Assembly (NCBI GenBank): GCA_001632435.1
Contig: KV423920.1
Location: 346,857-370,374 of the forward strand
Reading direction: 5' to 3'
Source of the DNA: Calocera cornea HHB12733
Lineage: Eukaryota > Basidiomycota > Dacrymycetes > Dacrymycetales > Dacrymycetaceae
DNA: 23,518 bases
The first letter of the stretch is position 1, and each line of letters starts with the position of its first letter. Under the pieces are notes generated by a model. That model was not told where the DNA came from. It ran no database searches and saw only the letters and a program-made list of their open reading frames with translations. The translations under genes were made by a program, and so were the position numbers. Shown in pieces: positions 9,031 through 17,383 of this stretch.

Positions 9031-9722
9031 GCGGGATCATCGATTTTCCGAGGTTGGAGGACCTGACCATCACGCTGCACAACAATCACGTTTCACAGCG
9101 CCCTCGCATGCGATTCCCCCGCCTTGACCATCGTATTATCCCTGCATTCAATGGTGTTACTTAGTCAATGTCTGAAATGCTTCAAACCGTACCCGGGTCC
9201 GTCATATCCCTGTGTATTCAATGGTCCTCCGCCAGGGACATGATTCTGAAGTCCGATGAGCGCACTGGGCTGAGTGCGGCTCTCAGCAAGCTCACCCATC
9301 TGGAGAAGCTCCATATCAACCTCAATGTCTCCGAACCAGCTTCGGTACTGGACGACGCGCTGCCGTATTTGACCTCTCTGAAGGAGCTCAGATGCTCGGG
9401 AGGGTCATACAGCGCGCGGATCTTCTTGTGCTTGCCGCCGCGACTGGAGACGCTATACATGTGCTATTGCTCCAAGGAAAGCTACTTGCTCATCGACCCC
9501 GCTGCACTTCTGCACGCATCGGCAGCGGTGCGGCGAGTTACAAGCGGCCAACTTGCACTACAGAACTTCCATTACGCGATGGAGGGCGATCTGACGATCG
9601 AGGGAGAATTCGCAGAGGAATGCCAGAGCGCAGGCATCGACTTCTTCGGATGGTCATTCTATCGCGACCGGTTGAGGCCATCGACCGATGGAATAGGCTT
9701 TCCCAGTCTATTCGATGTGTGA
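9031..9722 (+). pseudogene. 5'-truncated F-box gene remnant (F-box B)
   Basis: From about 9031 the frame reads IIDFPRLEDLTITLHNNHVS..., colinear with the middle of F-box 1 (DIIDFPRLESLSITLD...), with one residue deleted. It hits a TAG at 9162-9164 where F-box 1 has a His codon, then continues open from the ATG at 9168 to the TGA ending at 9722 (184 codons). The 9168-9722 part is about 95% identical by eye to F-box 1 (2481-3020, minus strand) and is less like neighbouring F-box A. The F-box itself and the first 150 or so residues are missing or unrecognisable. A 184-residue protein lacking the F-box could in principle still be made, but the remnant reading is more likely. Confidence 0.8.
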
Positions 9723-10029
9723 AACGCGCTAGTAGCGACCATATGACTGGGCGCTAGAGATGGAGCAGGGACGGAGACAAGGCAAGATGTCCGGACGTTC
9801 CTACAACGTACCAGTCTGCTGCGCACCGTGGGAACCTCTAGTGGTGATTATATAGACGAACACAGTCTACGGAGACGGCTGAAGATATTAGTGGAATGTC
9901 GTACGCGATACATGGAGAAATGCGAAGGTTGAGTTACATGCGGAAGGTGCGGAGAGCAATGATGTAGATCCATTGAGGAGCTGAAGGCAGCACCGCGGTA
10001 GTCGTGTGACCAACGTGTCGCGCCCAAGA

Positions 10030-10452
10030 CTATAGGTGCATGAGCCAATAAAGGAAACCGAAGAAGAACGGGTCTAACATATTGCAGTTTTCAAAAATCA
10101 TGCTTTCTGCAGGAGTGTCCCCCTCGTCGTGAATATGCGAGCTCAAATATAGGGGTGATCGCTGGGTGCGGCGGCACGGGTTGGGGACCGCGACACTCGG
10201 TCGTTTACGAAGCTCTTGCTTTCCGCGCCGCTGGGTCACATCTCAGAACGGTAGAAAGTGTTAGACAAGACACATACAGCCCGCAACAGACGCCTCAAAC
10301 AGTTTCCTAGGCATATTCGGCGGCAGCCCGCGCCTGAACCGCTCTGCATTCGTCATCTTCCCCTCGGTTGGTGTTGGACTCGCCAGCGCTGGTGACATGG
10401 CAAGAAACAGCAGCGCGAGCAGGAAGATGTTGAGCGAGCGCAAGCCGAGCAT
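10030..10452 (-). CDS. Small secreted protein, NAERF-RGLPP family (copy 2)
   Basis: Exon 1 (10452-10278) codes a signal peptide (MLGLRSLNIF, LLALLFLAMSPALA) and MTNAERFRRGLPPNMPRKLF. A 36-nt GT-AG intron (10277-10242; GTATGT, branch CTAAC, TCTGAG) removes in-frame stops. Exon 2 (10241-10030) codes a basic segment (QRRGKQELRKRPSV) and ends with DTPAESMIFENCNMLDPFFF followed by GFLYWLMHL, a hydrophobic tail. Spliced length is 128 residues. The intron is very short but carries all three splice signals. Without splicing the protein would end at 63 residues. Expected location is secretory pathway or cell exterior; function unknown. Copy 1 lies 1.9 kb to the left in the same orientation, each facing an F-box gene or remnant. 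Confidence 0.68.
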
Positions 10453-10510
10453 TATGTAGGGGATGGAGGAGGAAAGTGCGTGGATGAAAGAGCATCATAT
10501 CAGACTCTGG

Positions 10511-10520
10511 CTTATAGGTT
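10511..10520 (-). promoter_or_regulatory. TATA box of small secreted protein gene copy 2
   Basis: Minus strand reads AACCTATAAG about 60 nt before the ATG at 10452; same relative position as in copy 1. Confidence 0.5.
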
Positions 10521-10805
10521 GTGGCGTGGCCCGTCAGGGGAATGAGGTCAGGGGAACTCAGGCGAGTCTTGTTTATTTAGGGCCAAGAACGCACTGAGGT
10601 AGCTCGCACAACGGCGGGAGGCTGGCGAGGTCCAGACTGGAATGGGTGAACATGACGAGAGGCCTGTGGTTGGTCGGATGTTCAATGTCCAACGTGCGCT
10701 GTACGTCGGCGCCGCACGTGCACGATGGACGGGACACGTCGTCCGTATGCGGTTGACGCGTCATCTTCAAGGTACGCGGCTCTCTGCGTCTCACAACTCA
10801 GCGAG

Positions 10806-11334
10806 ACATCCAGGTTCAGGCTAGATTATGAAATCGGAAGACTCGCCGGTGGTACCGGACTTTTAGCTAGAGAAGGCGAACTTTTGGTCGGAGTGACAGT
10901 CATCTGCCTGACTGCTTGGTAATCTCCTGATATCTGGGATCCTCCTACGAAGGACGGAAGCAATCCCCCCATCCGAGCGGAGTTCACCACCACCACCACC
11001 ACCTGGCTCATTCAAAGACTTCCTTTTTCACCTCACGGTCTCACCGAAGATAGTTCCTCCGCACGTACAGCCAACAATTGTCCCTCCTTCTCCCCTCACC
11101 GTCTCTGTGAAGCTTGTGCTGAGTGAGCAAACTCGTAGTGGTGGTCGCGTCAGCCCTCCTCGAAGATTGTAACGCTGCTGACCGAGCTACTGTACCGCAT
11201 CGACGCGTTTTTCCAGCACGGAGTCTTGCCGACATGTCTACTTTGTAGCCATGAGCAACAAGATCGCCCAATCTGCCATATTCCAATGGTAATGTGGGTG
11301 TGCGATTGCTTCAGCCTCTGGCAGTCAGGAAAGG
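10806..11334. other. Intergenic stretch, no gene recognised
   Basis: Separates the F-box/secreted-protein array from the VOC-PhyH array. Contains a short CCACCACCACCACCACC run near 10986-11002. An 81-codon minus-strand frame at 11041-11286 shows no recognisable motif. The VOC-1 promoter begins at its right end. Confidence 0.45.
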
Positions 11335-11340
11335 TATAAA
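11335..11340 (+). promoter_or_regulatory. TATA box of VOC gene copy 1
   Basis: Perfect TATAAA in the context GGTATAAATGCCC, 139 nt before the first ATG. VOC copy 2 has GGTATAAATATGCCCC, so the core promoter is shared by the duplicates. Confidence 0.7.
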
Positions 11341-11478
11341 TGCCCTTCCAACCGCGGCCTGGGCAGTCTCAGAGTAACTGGAGCACCCCGACCGATTAAT
11401 CCCAACCACTAAATCGACTAAATATCCGACTTCCTAAATCCTAAGTTCCTAACGAGGTAGCGAAGGTTATCTATCGGA

Positions 11479-12047
11479 ATGCTAGCAAGGCTCGCTCGCT
11501 GTCGCCCCGCTCTATCCTTGCCCGTGCTCGCTCAAAGACGGTATTCCGCACTAAACACTAAGATGGCCGACTTTTACCTTCCCAATACCAAGTGAGTTTT
11601 TCACCTAGAAACCCGCGTCATTACAATGAACTAACTACGTTATCCAGCCGGTTTCCCGTTGCGCATATCGGGCTGGACGTGACCTCCTTCCGCGTCTCCG
11701 AGCCCTTCTACACCAAGACCTTCGGCGCACTTGACTGGAGCAAGACCTTCGCCACGCCCACAGCCGCCGGCTACGGGCCGGGCTACTTTGTCTTTATCAT
11801 TCGCGAGAAAGGCGAATGCGTGACGGACCGCAAGGGCCGCGGAGGCACTCACATCGCATTCGAGGCGCCGACCAGGGAGGCCGTGCATGAGTGGTACGAG
11901 GCGGCCATCAAGGCAGGCGCGACCGGCAATGGTGAGCCTGGCCCCAGGACGAACGTGTCGAAGAACTACTATGCGGCGCATGTGCTCGATCCAGATGGAT
12001 ATCGTCTGGAGGCCGTTTACCATCTTACGGAGGAGGAGGAGAAATAA
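11479..12047 (+). CDS. VOC/glyoxalase-fold protein, copy 1, with probable mitochondrial presequence
   Basis: Exons 11479-11591 and 11648-12047 with a 56-nt GT-AG intron (GTGAGT, CTAAC, CCAG). From the first ATG the product is 170 residues; an in-frame second ATG (11563) gives 142. The extra 28 residues (MLARLARCRPALSLPVLAQR then RYSALNTK) contain five or six Arg and no acidic residue, and RRYSA resembles a mitochondrial cleavage site. The core is a vicinal-oxygen-chelate fold with the usual metal ligands: His in VAHIGLDV, His in GGTHIAFEAP, and Glu in GYRLEAVYH. This family includes glyoxalases, extradiol dioxygenases and resistance proteins; the substrate cannot be told. It is followed 0.6 kb downstream by a PhyH dioxygenase gene, and the pair recurs at 14573-17017. 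Leaky scanning could give mitochondrial and cytosolic forms (inference). Confidence 0.85.
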
Positions 12048-12662
12048 GTCTGGGACTGTGAACAGACAGTCCGGTTGATGACGAGTGCCGCGCTGCGCAG
12101 TCGGTAACGTTCTGGTCACTCCTTGTGAATCAATCAAACCGTGTGCAACCTAACAGTATGCATGGAATAGTTAAGTCAATGAATAAATTGTAGAACCCGA
12201 TATCTAGTGACTACCAAGCTCACGTTCCGCCTGTGGACAACAGCACTAGGAGCTGCCACTCTCCGAGGTGGATGCGCATAACATAAGTCCATACTCAATT
12301 ATTCTCAAATTGTCAGGTGATGTACCGACCAGATCTTCGGACTATCCCTTCGGATTATCTAATAACTTATAGCAACCCAAAACTGTAATGCAGGCTTCCC
12401 TTCCCATTGGCTGGATCGGAGGGCCCAGCGGGCAGTGGCAGTGAGGGCCAGAGCCTCGCCTTGAGAGCGCCGCAATGTACGTCTCCCAGTTCGGTGCGAC
12501 TACCTCATGGGACATGCCGGGCAACGTCCGTGGGGAACCATGCCGCTGTGGAGGATGTCGGATCTTACGTACGATTCGCGACGGCTTTGCGAGCGCAGTT
12601 GGGTACCAACTTGTGTTTGTATCTGCTCAACGCCTCTCCGCCCGATTCCCTAACGATCCACA
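12048..12662. other. Intergenic region with PhyH-1 upstream block
   Basis: No gene seen. The block 12406-12460 (ATTGGCT, AGTGGCAGTG, GCCTCGCC in order) recurs upstream of PhyH-2 at 15445-15490. No TATA box could be found close to the PhyH-1 ATG, whereas PhyH-2 has one. Confidence 0.5.
12406..12460 (+). promoter_or_regulatory. Conserved upstream block of PhyH-1 (inverted CCAAT box plus AGTGGCAGTG and GCCTCGCC)
   Basis: ATTGG (reverse CCAAT, bound by the HAP/NF-Y complex in fungi) at 12406-12410, AGTGGCAGTG at 12434-12443, and GCCTCGCC shortly after. The same three elements occur in the same order 5' of PhyH-2, in otherwise diverged sequence. Confidence 0.5.
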
Positions 12663-13908
12663 ATGACGATCCCGGTCAACTATGACAGGTTCAAGGTCCT
12701 CACCAGTACGTACCAGTCTCGATTACGATTGGCCAGTGATGCTAAACAGGTGGTGCAGAGGAGCAGATTGATTGCTTCCTCCAGTATGGCTACGTCAAGA
12801 TTCCTCACGGCATGAAGACGGAGTGGGCGGACAAGTGGACCAACGATGGTGCGTCGTATTGCAACCAGTGTCTTGCACGCAATGACCTAACCCGGCACCA
12901 TAGTCTTCATTCGTCTGGGCTACGATGCGAACGATATGAGCACTTGAAAAGTTGACAAGATCAATATGCCCTTCCATCGCCGTGAAAGCGCCGCTGAGCT
13001 CGCACCCAAGGCATGGGAGGCTATCTGCGAGGTACTTGGCGGTGAAGACAAGATCAGCCCGACATGCAAGCAATGGGACGATAACATCATCGCCAATTTC
13101 GGTAACGAGTACTGGGAGACGCATAACATCACACCGAAGGAGCTAGACGGTTGGCATGTCGATGGCGATTTCTTCAGGGTGCGTGATCTCCAGCTCCACA
13201 TTCTCCGCCATTCTGACGTGAAGTGCTTCTCAGCACTTTCTGGACTCTCCCGAGCAAGCACTGCTCGTCATTCCTTTGTTCTCCGACATACAACCACGTG
13301 GCGGTGGAACATTTATTGCACCTGATGGCATCCCCAATGTCGCTGCGTACCTCCGCGATCACCCGGAGGGCACCTACCCACAGAACTACGCGGACGGCTT
13401 CCCATTCAACACCATGATCCCCGACTGCGAGGAGTTTGTCGAAGTCACGGGAAAGAAGGGCGATGTGTATCTGCTCCACCCGCTCATGCTGCATTCAGCC
13501 AGCAAGAACCATCTCCGCATTCCGCGGTTTATCACGAACCCACCTGTCAGCGTCCTTCAGCCCTTCAATTTCAACCGTGAGAACCCAGACGACTTCTCTT
13601 TGGTCGAAGTCAAGACTCTCCGTGCACTTGGCGTGGACAAGCTCGAATTCAAGCCTACTCGCCCGTATGAACGGGTTACGCCCCAGCGTCTGAAGGTGCA
13701 GAACAAGCTGCTCGACGAGGAGCTCGAGGTACGTCAGGTTGTTTCTGAGTATGGCATAGTGAATAATGACGGAAATGCTCTCTAGCGTTTGAAGAAGTAC
13801 CATGAGGAGACGGGCACGCCGGTCGAGTCCCTACACCTGAAGGGTATCCTGACGCGTGAGGATATGGCACCCAAGCCTATACCGGGTATTGTTAGCCAGC
13901 CTCCTTAG
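12663..13908 (+). pseudogene. Phytanoyl-CoA dioxygenase (PhyH) family gene, copy 1, with in-frame stop
   Basis: Exons 12663-12705, 12759-12848, 12904-13178, 13234-13728 and 13786-13908 join to 342 codons colinear with PhyH-2. Codon 59 (12945-12947) is TGA where PhyH-2 has TGG, and one codon is missing just after it. All splice sites look normal. The Fe(II) ligands are kept (HVD in DGWHVDGDFF and the distal His in LLHPLMLHSASKN), as is the Arg of LRIPRFITNPP expected to hold 2-oxoglutarate. Protein identity to PhyH-2 is about 85% by eye. So the gene looks like a very recent loss, a stop with readthrough, or a sequencing error. An internal start at the Met of INMPFHRR would drop the first 65 or so residues but keep the catalytic core. 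Pair partner of VOC copy 1. Confidence 0.8.
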
Positions 13909-14572
13909 CCAATCGCTGTGGCTTGATTTCCTAGCGTCGGTCTTACTGAATCCTCTGCTTGCCTAGCTTGTTGTAATCAATACTGAGCCCGTGATATGTC
14001 TCGAATCCAGTGCAACGTTAAAATTGGTATTCGGTACAACCACCGACAGCATCGAGAAAGGATGGGCCGGCTATACCCGATTTACCGGTCGACAGGTCTT
14101 TGTCGGCTGAGTGAAGGACGACATCAGGGCTAGGCTGGCTGAAATCGCAATAGCCTGCTGAGATTATTTCGTAACGGATTGGTCATCTCAACAGCATTGT
14201 TGCCTCTCGGGTTGGCAGAGACCCTGGATGCTGTCCCAATCGCTGGTTTGCGCGTGAAGAGAATGCATCCATTTCCTCTGCGGCCTGCTCTGCTTACTGA
14301 GCAAACGCCCCTTCCGTCTTATCGTATCGCCGAACAGTGCGGAATTCGTCGAGGCTTGCTGACGAAGACAGGCGCTTTGGGCGCGACTCGTTGCATTGTG
14401 ACTACGGCATTCGGAGTTTGCTACAGCCTTTACTAGGGAGTATGGTCGCGTCCAAGGGTATAAATATGCCCCTGTGCGATCTGCAGTATGCTATCAGCAC
14501 AGTTCAATCCCGTCCAGCCAAACAACCAAGCAACATCCAAAACAACTAAAGATCTAAATCTATTAAAACATA
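13909..14572. other. Intergenic region between the two VOC-PhyH cassettes
   Basis: No gene recognised; an 85-codon frame at 14179-14436 has no motif. The right end holds the VOC-2 promoter and leader, in which an ATG near 14488 is out of frame with the VOC-2 start. Confidence 0.45.
14459..14465 (+). promoter_or_regulatory. TATA box of VOC gene copy 2
   Basis: TATAAAT in GGTATAAATATGCCCC, 114 nt before the ATG at 14573; matches the VOC-1 core promoter. Confidence 0.7.
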
Positions 14573-15056
14573 ATGGCCGACTTCTACGCCCCCAACAATA
14601 AGTACGTTGTGTCTTTCCCAGCCCAATCGACCGATGCTGATCTGTGTTTCCTCTAGCCGCTTCCCCATCGCTCACATCGGCATTGATGTGGTGTCGCTGA
14701 AGGAGGCTATTCCCTTCTACACCAAGGTCCTCGGCACGCTTGGCTGGACCAAGAGGTTCGAGACGCCCACGATGGCTGGCTTTGGTCCCGGCTACTTCGT
14801 CGTCATCCTCTACGAGAAGGGCGAAGGCGTCAGCGATCGCACCGGCCGCGGGGCGACCCACATCGCATTCGAGGCGCCCAGCAGGCAGGCAGTCCATGAC
14901 TGGTACGAGGCCGCCATCACGGCTGGAGCGACCGGCAACGGCGAACCCGGCCCTCGGGCCAAGGTGTCGCCCAGCTACTACGCCGCCCACATTCTCTCTC
15001 CTGAAGGATATCGTCTCGAGGCTCTTTACCACCTGACGGACGAGGAGCAGAAGTGA
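14573..15056 (+). CDS. VOC/glyoxalase-fold protein, copy 2, without presequence
   Basis: Exons 14573-14601 and 14657-15056, with the intron (GTACGT...CTCTAG) at exactly the same position and phase as in copy 1. The product is 142 residues and starts MADFYAPNNNRFPIAHIG. Expected VOC metal ligands are His16 (IAHIGIDV), His78 (ATHIAFEAP) and Glu131 (YRLEALYH). No in-frame ATG or presequence lies upstream, so a cytosolic product is expected, unlike copy 1. The conserved GATGNGEPGPR loop and YYAAHILSPEGYRLEALYHL block are shared with copy 1. Substrate unknown; glyoxalase, isomerase or ring-cleavage roles are all possible in this family. The next gene downstream is the intact PhyH-2. Confidence 0.88.
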
Positions 15057-15444
15057 TCTGCGAAGTAACGTCGAAATCGTCGGGTGTAAAGGTGACGCGC
15101 CGGAAGGGGTAGTCCCGTCCGGCCATTCCTGACAAGCATGAGCGACGCGCATACATCCCACACATCGTTGACTTAGCTCAGTGAATAAACGTTACAGTAC
15201 CACTTAGAACGCGCATTGTTTCGAATTTATTCGGTTGATGTTCGGCGTTTTTTTTGCTCGAGATAAGGGGTCAGCCCGCAGTCACAAAAGCAGCAGGGCA
15301 GCCGCAAGCCGCGGCTCTTCGATAGGGAGAGCGGTAATTATTACATTGCAGCTGATGAAGGGCACACTTGACCAGGCTCAAGACGTCATTTGGCTTGCCG
15401 GTCCATACATTCAGGCGAGAGTGCGAAAGGCAATCTGGGCTCCG
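15057..15444. other. Intergenic stretch, no gene recognised
   Basis: Follows VOC-2. Contains a T-rich tract (near 15247-15255) but no coding sequence I can support. The PhyH-2 promoter begins at its right end. Confidence 0.45.
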
Positions 15445-15490
15445 ATTGGCTCAAACCGGGTCGGGAGTGGCAGTGCGGACGGCGCCTCGC
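15445..15490 (+). promoter_or_regulatory. Conserved upstream block of PhyH-2
   Basis: ATTGGCT at 15445-15451, AGTGGCAGTG at 15466-15475, then GCCTCGCC. Same elements and order as upstream of PhyH-1 (12406-12460), with spacing differing by 7 nt between the first two. Confidence 0.5.
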
Positions 15491-15597
15491 CCCGACCGAG
15501 CCGCCTACCCCGCGGTCCTCGGTGCGAACCCCCCATGGGGAAGGTGTCTCCTCCGTATTCTCTCTGTGGAGGACAGTGAGCTTCGACATGGTGACAA

Positions 15598-15606
15598 TTA
15601 TATATA
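15598..15606 (+). promoter_or_regulatory. TATA box of PhyH-2
   Basis: TTATATATAG about 90 nt before the ATG at 15696. The PhyH-1 upstream region lacks an equivalent. Confidence 0.6.
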
Positions 15607-15695
15607 GCACGCCAAGGAGATTGCTCGCAGAGCCAAGTGCAACTTGTAGCCGTATCTGCCATACACCGACCCCCACGATCCCTTGACGAGCCGCC

Positions 15696-17017
15696 ATGAC
15701 GATCCCTATCAACTACGACAAGTACAAGGTCCTTACGAGTGAGTCCCAGTCTCGACAAGGAATCTCCAGCAACTGACACGATTTGTAGAGGAGCAGATAG
15801 ACTTCTTTCTTGAGAATGGTTTCGTCAGTATCTTGTTGGCTACTAGGTCACCATGTGGAGCGAGCTGAACCTGGTTCAGGTTCGCATCCCGGGCGGGATG
15901 AAGACGGAATGGGCAGATCACTGGACTAAGGATGGTGCGTCTGGTAGCAATCTCTTGCCTCTAAGCAATAATGTAACGCCGAGCACAGTCTTCATTCGTC
16001 TCGGATACGATCCCAATGATAAGAGCACCTGGACGTCTGCTGAGAAGATCAACATGCCCTTCCATCGCCGGGAGAGCGCAGCTGAGATCGCCCCCAAAGC
16101 TTGGGAAGCCATCTGTGAGCTATTGGGCGGCGAGGACAAGATCAGCCCGACGTGCAAGCAGTGGGGCGACAGCATCATTGCCAACTTTGGCAGCAAGCAC
16201 TGGGAGACCCACGATATCACGGCCAAGGAGCTGGACAACTGGCACATTGACGGCGACTTCTTCAGGGTGGGTCGTGCCGATCACACCGTCCTCCACCTAT
16301 CTGACGTCGAATTCTTCTCAGCACTTCTTGGATTCCCCCGAGCAGGCGCTTCTTGTGATTCCCTTGTTCTCCGATATCCAACCTCGGGGTGGTGGGACCT
16401 ACATTGCGCCTGACGGCATCCCCAAGGTCGCTGCATACCTTCGCGATCACCCTGAGGGGACGTACCCGTCGAACTATGAAGATGGCTTCCAGTTCAAGTC
16501 GCTTATTCCCGAGTGCGAGCAGTTCGTCGAGGTCACTGGCAAGAAGGGCGACGTCTTCCTTCTCCACCCGTTGATGCTGCACTCCGCCAGCAAGAATCAC
16601 CTTCGCATCCCGCGGTTCATCACCAACCCGCCTGTCAGTGTACTCCGTCCGTTCAACTTCAACCGTGAGAACCCGGACGAGTTCTCCTTGGTCGAGATCA
16701 AGACTCTCCGTTCCCTTGGTGTGGACAAGCTGGATTTCAAACAGACTCGTCCGTACGAACGCGTCACCCCCCGCCGTCTGCTGGTGCAGAACAAGATGCT
16801 CGATGAGGAGTTGGAGGTACGCCTGATTATTGTCATTGCGCCACGTTGGTGCTTATCTCTCGTCCTGCAGCGTCTGAAGAAGTACCATGAGGAGACCGGC
16901 ACACCTGTCGAGTCCTTGCATCTCAAGGGTGAGGTCACTCGTGCCGACATGGCCCCGAAGCCTATCCCGGGTATCAACAGCGAGCTCGCTCAGCCAAGGC
17001 AAATTCCCGTCGCTTGA
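15696..17017 (+). CDS. Phytanoyl-CoA dioxygenase (PhyH) family protein, copy 2
   Basis: Six exons: 15696-15738, 15789-15823, 15880-15934, 15989-16266, 16322-16816 and 16871-17017; 350 residues, all junctions in frame. It belongs to the PhyH branch of Fe(II)/2-oxoglutarate oxygenases, which hydroxylate small substrates. The iron triad is probably His130-x-Asp132 (NWHIDGDFF) and His224 (LLHPLMLHSASKN), and Arg232 or Arg235 (LRIPRF) probably binds 2-oxoglutarate. No signal peptide or clear C-terminal peroxisomal signal (it ends QIPVA), so a cytosolic enzyme is expected. Intron 2 (15824-15879, GTCAGT...TTCAG, branch CTGAAC) is absent from copy 1; the other four are shared. It sits 0.64 kb after VOC-2 on the same strand. 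The pairing suggests related substrates; the actual substrate is unknown. Confidence 0.9.
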
Positions 17018-17383
17018 TAAACAGAGCTTGCCCCGTTGCATATCCATTATACACCTGTCTAGTGATGTAGACTTGTTGTACCCTCTGTACTGTCATAGTC
17101 AATCGAGCTGACTGGTGTCATCATACATGTCTTTGTACAACTTGGCAACATGCTAAAATGCTGTCAGCGACTGATGTAATTCGAGGTGGTGGGCACATAC
17201 GGCACAATAACAGAGTTGCATCCACTCCAAACCCCTCCAGCGAAGATCGCCGGAGAGTTGATTGACGTCTATCCTTCTGCCCAGTCTTCCTCTAGCGTAA
17301 CTGAATAGACGTGGCGCAGTAACAGTCGTCTGTGCAGGGCGGGTGACCAGAGAATTGCACTCCGGCGGCTCTGGCTCTCAGCT
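17018..17383. other. Convergent intergenic region
   Basis: 3' flanks of PhyH-2 (+) and F-box C (-) meet here. It should contain both polyadenylation regions; no gene or repeat was seen. Confidence 0.45.

Larger units (their letters stand above)
10030..10805. repeat. Duplicated segment, copy 2 (matches 8127-8925)
   Basis: Second copy of the secreted-protein gene plus about 350 nt of its upstream sequence. Unlike copy 1, it is not followed by an F-box sequence on the right, so the tandem array ends here. Confidence 0.7.

Noticed and set aside
10261..10452. Possible lipopeptide pheromone precursor (unspliced 63-residue frame ending CMCLV)
   Set aside because: There is no Cys four residues from the end, so no CaaX box; it has a signal peptide, and an intron removes this stop.
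11041..11286. 81-codon minus-strand frame before VOC-1
   Set aside because: No motif or paralogue; it sits in the likely promoter-proximal region of VOC-1.
15853..16413. ATG at 15853 as start of a shorter PhyH-2 protein
   Set aside because: This ATG lies inside intron 2; the copy 1 comparison supports the start at 15696 and splicing to GTTCGC.
12663..17017. PhyH genes as TET/JBP-type DNA-modifying dioxygenases linked to KDZ elements
   Set aside because: TET/JBP genes are often associated with KDZ elements, but the residues here (WHxDGDFF, LLHPLMLHSASKN) fit the PhyH small-molecule branch.
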